Below are positions 1 through 5,324 of a stretch of 9,353 nt of DNA, in pieces. The position numbers and the translations under genes are program-made. The notes beneath the pieces were generated by a model. That model saw only the letters and a list, made by a program, of their open reading frames with translations, did no database searches and was not told where the DNA came from. Source of the DNA: an uncultured Paenibacillaceae bacterium (GTDB taxonomy: Bacteria > Bacillota > Bacilli > Paenibacillales > DA-C8). Position 1 is the stretch's first letter, and each line of letters begins with the position of its first letter. The stretch lies in the NCBI GenBank assembly GCA_937957685.1, contig CALGAO010000042.1, positions 1 to 9,353 on the forward strand, read 5' to 3'.

Positions 1-707
1 TGCGGCACCGCCGTCATCGAATTCATCGCCAGATCGACGCGGCCGAGCGCCCGGTTCAGGAACGTCTTGAACCGCGTCACATGATCCTGCTCGGCGAAGC
101 TGCCGATAAACGGCGACAGGTCATTCAGAGCGAGGTCCGCTCCCCGCTCCACCGAGCGCAGGAAAGGCACGAGGTCCTCCGCGCTGACGGGAACGTCGCC
201 GTCCATGAAAAGAACGATGCTGCTGGTGGTCAGCCTGGCCCCGACTGCGCGGGCCACATCGTGGCCAAGCGCCTCCGGCAGCCAGACCACCGTCGTCCTG
301 CGATGTTGCAGCGCCCGCTCCAGGCTGCGATCGGTTGAGCCGTTGATGACGACGATGATCTCCTGAAACGGCAATCGCTCCAGCTCTCTTAACACAAGAG
401 GCAGCGTATGCTGCTCATCCTTGCATGTGACGACAGCCGCCATGCTGCGGCGAAACTTCGCGCGCGTCCCCAGCCTGCCGCCCGCCCTCCCGAACCTTGC
501 GCCGGGCTGTCGAGCGGCTCCGGCTTTCCTTCGAAGCGGGCTTCTGCGGACGAACCTGCGCGAGGACAGGCGGCCGATCCCCCTGGCGGCCTTGCGGCCA
601 GACGAGCGCCGGCGGCTGCGCGCCCGGCTCAGCTCCAGGAGCCGGGCGCGAGGCTTCCGGGAGCCGCTTCGCGCTCGCCGGGCCTTCGGACGATTGGATA
701 GCCTCAA
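1..707 (-). CDS. Family 2 glycosyltransferase with Arg-rich N-terminal extension (3' end beyond window)
   Basis: A GT-A fold, family 2 glycosyltransferase, expected to move a sugar from a nucleotide-sugar donor in the cytoplasm or mother cell; donor and acceptor unknown. The frame is open to the left edge, so 235 codons are seen and the C-terminus is missing. The start is TTG at 707-705: GAGGTGAG lies 6 nt upstream, and the TTG overlaps the stop of the preceding gene as TTGA, which indicates translational coupling. Residues 1-88 are a basic, low-complexity extension (28 Arg, 5 Lys, one acidic residue). The catalytic domain begins near residue 90 (AAVVTCKDEQ), with INGSTD at 121-126, LGHDVARAVGAR at 147-158 and the metal/nucleotide-binding DGD at 169-171. 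An internal ATG at 443 would give a protein without the extension, but I see no good ribosome binding site there. It is a diverged paralogue of the gene just upstream. Family call is firm; a spore-coat role is inferred from neighbours. Confidence 0.85.
   Translation of the reverse strand, partial: MRLSNRPKARRARSGSRKPRARLLELSRARSRRRSSGRKAARGIGRLSSRRFVRRSPLRRKAGAARQPGARFGRAGGRLGTRAKFRRSMAAVVTCKDEQHTLPLVLRELERLPFQEIIVVINGSTDRSLERALQHRRTTVVWLPEALGHDVARAVGARLTTSSIVLFMDGDVPVSAEDLVPFLRSVERGADLALNDLSPFIGSFAEQDHVTRFKTFLNRALGRVDLAMNSMTAVP
619..650 (-). repeat. Perfect 12-bp GC-rich inverted repeat inside the Arg-rich coding segment
   Basis: CGCGCCCGGCTC (619-630) and GAGCCGGGCGCG (639-650) are perfect reverse complements with an 8-nt spacer. 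The repeat begins 57 nt inside the second family 2 glycosyltransferase gene, so its mRNA can form a very stable stem-loop. No T-run follows on either strand, so it is not a classical terminator. It could slow ribosomes or control expression of the long form, or be a by-product of a segment made of Arg codons. Confidence 0.7.
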
Positions 708-1441
708 CTGCCGCTCACCTCATTCCTGCGCCTTCCGTAGTCATGTCTGTTGCCCCGTTCGCCCGTTTGCCTGAGCAGCCAATCCAGCGCTTCCAGATGG
801 TCGCCGAGCATCAGGCGGCCGGTCGGATCGCCGTTCCGCCGATGGCTGCGCAGCGGGTTGAGCCTGCCAACCGGCACCCTTGGCCCAGCCTGGATGCGAA
901 GCCCGTGGTACACGGCCATCGCATGCGCCAGCGGCGGCACCGCCAGATGCTCATAGCCGATCTGCTCGACGGCGCTTCGCCTCATCGCATGCGGCACCGC
1001 GCTGAGCGACATGCCGCGAAGATCGGCGCGGCCGAGCGCCGCATTCAGCACATGCTTCGCCACGACCACATCATGCGCATGCTTGAGATGCACCGGCCCG
1101 GAGTAATCGTTCAGCACGATGTCCGCTCCGGCCATCGCCGTCTCGACGAAGGGCCGTAGCATGGCGGCGGGGATGACGATATCTCCATCGACGAACAGCA
1201 GAACCTCGCCGCTCGACCGCCTGGCGCCGACACTCCGCCCGACATCATGGCCGAGCGGGCGGTCGTAGCTGATGACCGTCGCGCCGCAGCGGCGCGCGAT
1301 CTCGGCGCTGCCATCCGTCGTTCCGTTCGCGACAACCACGATCTCCGCTTCGCGATCCAGCGCATAACACTCCCGGATGACGGAGGCAATCGTCTGCCGC
1401 TCGTTGAGCAGCGGGATAATGACCGATAATCTGGCAGTCAT
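704..1441 (-). CDS. Family 2 glycosyltransferase (245 aa)
   Basis: A compact soluble GT-A glycosyltransferase, predicted to transfer a sugar from a nucleotide-sugar donor; substrate unknown. The start is ATG at 1441-1439, preceded by a near-perfect AAGGAGG ten bases upstream. The frame stays open further upstream to 1594 but there it encodes nothing family-like. Visible motifs: nucleotide-binding beta strand SVIIPLLNE (6-14), VVANGTTDGS (36-45), LGHDVGRSVGAR (63-74), the DGD metal site (85-87), LNDYSG (110-115), and a C-terminal GDHLEALDWL block (213-222). There are no membrane segments and no signal peptide, so it acts in the cytoplasm. It is paralogous to the next gene downstream, which starts within its stop codon (TTGA overlap). 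A separate family 4 glycosyltransferase lies upstream on the same strand across a 286-bp gap. Context suggests spore coat or other surface polysaccharide decoration. Confidence 0.88.
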   Translation of the reverse strand: MTARLSVIIPLLNERQTIASVIRECYALDREAEIVVVANGTTDGSAEIARRCGATVISYDRPLGHDVGRSVGARRSSGEVLLFVDGDIVIPAAMLRPFVETAMAGADIVLNDYSGPVHLKHAHDVVVAKHVLNAALGRADLRGMSLSAVPHAMRRSAVEQIGYEHLAVPPLAHAMAVYHGLRIQAGPRVPVGRLNPLRSHRRNGDPTGRLMLGDHLEALDWLLRQTGERGNRHDYGRRRNEVSGS

Positions 1442-1727
1442 GACAACTTGGCCTCCTTCATCAGCGGTAGGTGTCCTTCTTATCCTATGAAACAGGCCAT
1501 CGCATGCAACGGCTGGCGTACCGGTCAGCGGCCGAATATTGCGTCCGCCGCGCCGCGGATCGTCTGCGGAGCCGACCGGCCTGCGATGCGGCATTCACAC
1601 CGCATCCTGTACCGTTCTGCGACACCGTACCCGCAGCATGCTCAGGACGACCTTGTGCGGACACGCTTACTTCGCATCCTGACACGTCCTGCGCGCTGCA
1701 CGCTTGCCGCCTGTTGCAACAGCTGTC
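1442..1727. other. 286-bp gap between glycosyltransferase genes, no convincing gene
   Basis: Open frames here have no family-like sequence and poor starts. The gap holds a 12-bp perfect palindrome CTGTTGCAACAG (1711-1722), just after the stop of the family 4 gene, and a 7-bp inverted repeat GATGCGG/CCGCATC with an 8-nt loop (1585-1606). Neither has a T-run, so neither is a typical intrinsic terminator. The ribosome binding site and a possible -10 element of the next gene lie at the left end. Confidence 0.6.
1481..1489 (-). promoter_or_regulatory. Possible sigma-K-like -10 element before the glycosyltransferase pair
   Basis: On the minus strand the bases read CATAGGATA, a match to the sigma-K -10 consensus CATAnnnTA, about 40 nt upstream of the ATG at 1441. 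I see no convincing AC dinucleotide at the expected -35 distance, so this is a half-match only. A mother-cell promoter would fit a spore-coat role. Confidence 0.25.
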
Positions 1728-2900
1728 TCATGCCCTTCTCCGGATGGCCTGCACGCATCGGTCATACAGCTCGGCATAGCTTGCCGCCGTGTTGTGCCAC
1801 GTGAATTGCCGCCGGACCATCTCCGCCCCCTGCCGCCCCAGGCGCTCCCGCAGCTGCCGATCTCGCAGCAGCCGGCTCAGCGAGTGGGCCAGGCCCTGCT
1901 TCATATGCGCCGGATCGACGAGCAGACCGTTCTCCTCATGGCGGATGATCTCCACGATGCCCCCGGCCCGCGTGGCGACGACGGGCGTGCCGCAGGCGAG
2001 CGCTTCGGCATTGACAAGCCCGAATGCCTCCTCGCTGGCCGATGGCACCGCCACGACATCGGCCGCCTGATACCAGGCCGGCGCCGAGGAATGCGCCACG
2101 TAAGGGACGAACCGCACATGCCGCGGCATCGTATTGCCGAGCCTGTGCAGCCCGCGCACATAATCGGTCAGCCGATCCGAGCCGACCCTTGCGCTGCCGC
2201 AGATGACGAGCACCGTATCGTCGTGTTCCATAAGAACATCCGGCAGCGCCTCCAGCAGATGATGAACGCCTTTGATCGGCACGAGCCGGCCCATGTACAG
2301 GATGATCTTCCTGTGCTCGTAGCCGAGCTCCTCCCTTAACGCCGCTCCCTGCTCCCTGCCGGCCCTGGTATATTTGCTGGCGAAGGCATCCGCATCCACC
2401 CCCGGGCTGCAGATGCGCAGCTTGCGCGAAGGAATGGCGAATCGGCCTGACAGCCATCCGGCCAGATATTCGCTGTTGACGACGATGCGGTCCACCTGGT
2501 CGAAGCAGGCCTGAAGCTGTCTCTTCCCGTAGATGCGGGGATTGACGAAGGTGGTGGAATGAAGCGACAGGATCAGCGGCAGGCGGGGGAATCTGCGGCG
2601 CATCAGCCCGGCGATGAACGGACGGTTCTCGACCTGGATGATGTCCGGCGGATGGGCCGAGAGGTTTCGCAGCACGAGGCGGATATATTGCGTGCGGCTG
2701 GTCGCCCGGATGCGATGATGAACGGCCGGATACGCGCGCTTAACCGCTTCGGCGTCATCCGTCCTGCGGCTGTAGATGGTCACGCGGAACCGTTCGGGCA
2801 GTCTGCTCGCCGCTTCATGCGCCACACGTTCCACGGAGCTGCTGCGCTCCGTCGCCGCCGCGAATTGGCCAGGACATACAACAGCAACCTCAATCGGCAA
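1728..2900 (-). CDS. Family 4 glycosyltransferase, spore coat protein SA (CotSA)-like
   Basis: A GT-B fold, retaining family 4 glycosyltransferase of 390 residues, close to the length of Bacillus CotSA. The N-terminal acceptor domain starts PIEVAVVCPGQF and has SSSVERVAHEAASRL (20-34) where CotSA-type enzymes carry a GGA-type loop. VVNSEY (140-145) lies near the domain linker. The donor domain has ILYMGRLVPIKGVHHLLEAL (200-219), a conserved GT4 phosphate-binding stretch, and the EX7E motif E291-E299 followed by LACGTPVVAT. No membrane segment is seen. I place the start at TTG 2900-2898 because AAGAGGTGAG lies just upstream; a GTG three codons earlier (2909) is in frame but falls inside that ribosome binding site. 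It is divergent from the YheC/YheD-like gene, a pairing that recalls spore-coat loci. The GT4 fold is firm; the coat role is inferred from similarity and context. Confidence 0.88.
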   Translation of the reverse strand: MPIEVAVVCPGQFAAATERSSSVERVAHEAASRLPERFRVTIYSRRTDDAEAVKRAYPAVHHRIRATSRTQYIRLVLRNLSAHPPDIIQVENRPFIAGLMRRRFPRLPLILSLHSTTFVNPRIYGKRQLQACFDQVDRIVVNSEYLAGWLSGRFAIPSRKLRICSPGVDADAFASKYTRAGREQGAALREELGYEHRKIILYMGRLVPIKGVHHLLEALPDVLMEHDDTVLVICGSARVGSDRLTDYVRGLHRLGNTMPRHVRFVPYVAHSSAPAWYQAADVVAVPSASEEAFGLVNAEALACGTPVVATRAGGIVEIIRHEENGLLVDPAHMKQGLAHSLSRLLRDRQLRERLGRQGAEMVRRQFTWHNTAASYAELYDRCVQAIRRRA

Positions 2901-2912
2901 GCCTCTCACCTC

Positions 2913-3080
2913 TTATGCGTCATATGGATCATCGAAGGCTGCCGCCCAAGTCCCGAAGACTTCGCGCCAGCCAGGAATTCCTTGTATATCTATCGTATCG
3001 ATGTCCGCCGCGTTGAGTGCCAAAAATAGACGAACCCCCTCCCGGTGCAGCCATCCATACCATGAACGCCTGTCACGCAT
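2913..3080 (-). CDS. Possible small protein of 55 aa upstream of the family 4 glycosyltransferase
   Basis: An open frame from ATG at 3080 to TAA at 2913, not recognised. It begins MRDRRSWYGWLHREG and ends IPGWREVFGTWAAAFDDPYDA-stop, with four Trp and an acidic C-terminus. In its favour, the stop abuts and overlaps the ribosome binding site of the glycosyltransferase (TAAGAGGTGAG), as in a coupled operon, and the composition looks protein-like. Against it, there is no clear ribosome binding site before the ATG (or before an in-frame TTG at 3098), and its third codon positions lack the strong G/C preference of its neighbours. It could equally be the transcribed leader of the glycosyltransferase. 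Confidence 0.3.
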   Translation of the reverse strand: MRDRRSWYGWLHREGVRLFLALNAADIDTIDIQGIPGWREVFGTWAAAFDDPYDA

Positions 3081-3086
3081 AGGATG
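3078..3086 (+). promoter_or_regulatory. Possible sigma-K-like promoter for the YheC/YheD gene
   Basis: GCATAGGATG contains CATAGGAT, one base off the sigma-K -10 consensus CATAnnnTA, with an AC at 3059-3060, 17 nt upstream, as a possible -35. It shares the octamer CATAGGAT with the candidate element before the family 2 glycosyltransferases. It lies about 84 nt before the TTG start. A weaker sigma-E-like CATACGAT occurs at 3125-3132. Both are weak matches. Confidence 0.22.
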
Positions 3087-3169
3087 TCTGGGAAACAACC
3101 GTTATCCGTCTATCGGACACGGAGCATACGATCCGGATCATCAACGGATCTCAAGGAGGTGCCCTGATC

Positions 3170-4282
3170 TTGGACATGAATCGACCTGCCGTCGGCATCC
3201 TGCTCAATGACCGGACGTTCCGCGGCATCTCCCGGGGAAGAGCGGATCATGAGGCGATCCACCTGTATGAGCAGGCTGCGGAGAGCCTGGACTGTCAGAT
3301 CTGCTTTTTCCGGCTGAAGGATATATCGCTCAGGGAGATGACGGTCAAGGCGCTCATCCCGATCGGTAGCGGCACTCGCTGCTATGCGGCGCGCACGATC
3401 CCGCTGCCCCCGGTCATCCACAACCGGGCGATTCACCTGAAGCGGCCGGCGGAACGGAAGATCGTCAGGCTGCAAGCGAGAGGCGTCTTCATCTTCAACC
3501 GGCATACCCGCTACAGCAAATGGTTCATTCACCGCCTGCTCATGCAGAATAAACGGCTGAGGAGACATCTGCCCGAGACCAGACTGGCGACCGTCTCTGC
3601 CATTCGCGCCATGATGACCCGGCACGACAGCCTGATCCTCAAGCCGGCCAGAGGCAGCATCGGCCGGGGCATCATGCTGCTGGAGCAAGCCGGCCGTTCA
3701 TGGCGATTGGTCTATCCCGACCGCACCCGCCGTGCATGGCGCACTGCCGTCTTCCGCACCGCTCTGCCTGCCGCACTGCGCGCCGCGCTTCGCATGCGGA
3801 CGTACCTCGTGCAGGAGCGCATCCCGCTGGCCACCTATATGCAGCGCCCCTTCGATCTTCGGGTATCCGTGCAACGGGACGGCAGCGGCGAATGGCAGGT
3901 CACCGGCATCGTCGGCAAGGCAGCGCCCGCCAGGAGGTTCCTGACCAACGTCGCGCAGGGCGGCACCGTCTATACGCTGGAGCATCTGCTGCACGGCCAT
4001 CCTGCGCTCGATCCGTACGCGGTGCGGCAGAGCGTCAGCCTGCTGGCGCTGGAGATCGCTTCGCACCTCGGCCGGCAGCTGCCGAATCTGGCGGATCTCG
4101 GGCTGGATATCGGCATCACGGAGCAGGGCTTCCCGATGTTCATCGAGTGCAATTGCCGGGATCTTCGCTACAGCTTCCAGGAAGGCGGGCTGATGAACGA
4201 ATGGGCCCGGGTATACTACCAGCCGATCAGTTACGGCAAGAGCGTGTGGGTGCATCAGTACGGGGGAGAGGATAAAATTTGA
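3170..4282 (+). CDS. YheC/YheD-family ATP-grasp protein, endospore coat-associated
   Basis: 370 residues with the features of the YheC/YheD ATP-grasp family, found in spore formers and linked to the endospore coat; the ligation reaction is not established. The start is TTG at 3170: AAGGAGGT ends 9 nt before it, while the in-frame ATG two codons later would be too far. The N-terminal part (about 1-150) includes VGILLNDRTFRG and FNRHTRYSKW. The ATP-grasp part has LILKPARGSIGRGI (155-168, flexible loop over ATP), LVQERIPLATYMQRPFDLRV (213-232, hinge acid and nucleotide contacts), TGIVGKAAP, TNVAQGG (259-265) and GLDIGI (311-316). FIECNCRD (324-331) supplies the Glu and Asn expected as Mg2+ ligands, so the active site looks complete. 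It is divergent from the CotSA-like gene and 80 bp upstream of psd on the same strand. Confidence 0.9.
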   Translation: MDMNRPAVGILLNDRTFRGISRGRADHEAIHLYEQAAESLDCQICFFRLKDISLREMTVKALIPIGSGTRCYAARTIPLPPVIHNRAIHLKRPAERKIVRLQARGVFIFNRHTRYSKWFIHRLLMQNKRLRRHLPETRLATVSAIRAMMTRHDSLILKPARGSIGRGIMLLEQAGRSWRLVYPDRTRRAWRTAVFRTALPAALRAALRMRTYLVQERIPLATYMQRPFDLRVSVQRDGSGEWQVTGIVGKAAPARRFLTNVAQGGTVYTLEHLLHGHPALDPYAVRQSVSLLALEIASHLGRQLPNLADLGLDIGITEQGFPMFIECNCRDLRYSFQEGGLMNEWARVYYQPISYGKSVWVHQYGGEDKI

Positions 4283-4289
4283 GTCTTAT

Positions 4290-4346
4290 GGGCTATCATG
4301 TGACCGATCCGGTTGATTCCTCAGACCGGATATGTCAATATAGCCC
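4290..4346 (+). promoter_or_regulatory. Nested inverted repeats in the psd leader
   Basis: Two perfect 7-bp stems are nested. The outer one is GGGCTAT (4290-4296) with ATAGCCC (4340-4346); the inner one is ATCCGGT (4307-4313) with ACCGGAT (4325-4331) around an 11-nt loop. The structure fills most of the 80-bp gap between the YheC/YheD gene and psd and ends just before the psd ribosome binding site (GAGGTGAG, 4350-4357). There is no T-run, so it is not a standard terminator. A control of psd translation, an mRNA processing site or an operator are all possible. Confidence 0.5.
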
Positions 4347-4362
4347 TATGAGGTGAGTTCGT

Positions 4363-5148
4363 TTGATCCAATCGCTATTTCGACTCCTGACCGAGCTGTC
4401 GAGCCGCAAGGGAATATCCCGAACTGCCGGCCGCATCGCCCGATCCAGGTTTAGCCGCAAGTTGATCCCTTCCTTCGTGAGGACTTACCAGATCGCCGCC
4501 GGGGAAGCGGAGAAGCCGCTCGAGCATTATGAATCCTTGAATGAATTTTTCACGCGCCGACTGAAGCCGGGCAGCCGGCCGATCGATCCCGCTCCGGATG
4601 CGGTGATCAGTCCGGTGGATGCGCTCATCACAGGGGCAGGTGAGATCAGGGACGGACAATTGCTGAACATCAAGGGGCAAGACTATACGCTGGAGGAGCT
4701 GCTTGATCGTTCGCCGCGATGCGTGAACTACACGCATGGATTCTATGTCATCCTGTACCTGAGCCCCGCTGACTATCATCGCATCCATGTCCCGGCCGCG
4801 GGCAAGATCGTGGAACGTGAACATATCCGGGGCAAGACTTACCCGGTCAATGAATACGGCATGCGACACATACGCCGCGTGCTGAGCCGCAACGAGCGGC
4901 TCGTCACCTATCTGATGACCGCTGCCGGAGAGATCGCCATCGTCAAGGTTGGCGCGCTGAATGTCAGCAGCATCCGCTATACGGAACCGCAGCGCGATGT
5001 GGTGGACAAGGGAGATGAGCTGGCCATGTTCGAATTCGGCTCGACGGTGGTGCTGCTTTTTGAGAATGGAATCTTCACGCCCCGCCATGACCTGATGATC
5101 AACCTGAAGGTGAAGATGGGTGAGGCGTTGGGCACGTTGCACAAGTGA
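4363..5148 (+). CDS. psd: Phosphatidylserine decarboxylase proenzyme
   Basis: Converts phosphatidylserine to phosphatidylethanolamine at the cytoplasmic membrane, using a pyruvoyl group made by self-cleavage. The 261-residue length matches Bacillus-type Psd. Visible family motifs: NEFFTRRLKPGSRPID (60-75), SPVDA (83-87) with catalytic Asp86, LNIKGQDYTLEELL (101-114), YLSPADYHRIHVPAAG (132-147) with His139, YPVNEYG (160-166), NERLVTY, VGALNVSSI (196-204) and FGST (225-228). Ser227 is the expected pyruvoyl precursor, cleaved after Gly226; Bacillus-type enzymes have FGST where many others have LGST. The Asp-His-Ser set is therefore intact. The start is TTG at 4363, five bases after GAGGTGAG; the GTG within that octamer is out of frame. 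No pssA is visible in the window. It may be co-transcribed with the YheC/YheD gene. Confidence 0.96.
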   Translation: MIQSLFRLLTELSSRKGISRTAGRIARSRFSRKLIPSFVRTYQIAAGEAEKPLEHYESLNEFFTRRLKPGSRPIDPAPDAVISPVDALITGAGEIRDGQLLNIKGQDYTLEELLDRSPRCVNYTHGFYVILYLSPADYHRIHVPAAGKIVEREHIRGKTYPVNEYGMRHIRRVLSRNERLVTYLMTAAGEIAIVKVGALNVSSIRYTEPQRDVVDKGDELAMFEFGSTVVLLFENGIFTPRHDLMINLKVKMGEALGTLHK

Positions 5149-5170
5149 TCCTAATGCCGGCGAATGTGGG

Positions 5171-5249
5171 ATGAAAAATCATCGTTCATACCGCCGAACA
5201 AGTGACTTTCCCACGTTGGAGATGCTATAATATAATCCTGATTTTTCAT
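5171..5249. repeat. 11-bp perfect inverted repeat flanking the aminotransferase promoter
   Basis: ATGAAAAATCA (5171-5181) and TGATTTTTCAT (5239-5249) are exact reverse complements. The left arm lies about 20 bp upstream of the -35 element, and the right arm begins at about the expected transcription start. The left arm is also part of a local palindrome, GATGA-aaaa-TCATC (5170-5183). The layout suggests binding sites for a regulator, but no regulator gene is nearby. Confidence 0.45.
5202..5236 (+). promoter_or_regulatory. Sigma-A-type promoter for the aminotransferase
   Basis: A perfect TATAAT at 5226-5231 has GTGACT (4 of 6 to TTGACA) at 5202-5207, 18 bp upstream. A second TATAAT overlaps it at 5231-5236. 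This is by far the most AT-rich stretch of the neighbourhood. It would give a transcript with an untranslated leader of roughly 85 nt before the ATG at 5325. Confidence 0.65.
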
Positions 5250-5324
5250 GTGCGATCATAGCCAGACATTGCGCTGCAAAGCTTCATGACGATCTTGGAT
5301 CTTGATATGGAAGGATGAACGTTG

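Noticed and set aside
497..1159. Plus-strand open frame across the two family 2 glycosyltransferases
   Set aside because: Spans the junction of two real minus-strand genes. High GC content removes stops, so such frames are expected.
1442..1594. N-terminal extension of the 245-aa glycosyltransferase up to an earlier start
   Set aside because: The added residues are not family-like, and AAGGAGG lies ideally before the ATG at 1441.
4375..5142. Open frame on the minus strand opposite psd
   Set aside because: Mirrors an intact phosphatidylserine decarboxylase and has no family features.
5166..5214. GTGGGA/TCCCAC inverted repeat after psd as a terminator
   Set aside because: Only 6 bp with a long 37-nt spacer and no T-run after it. 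I see no convincing terminator for psd.
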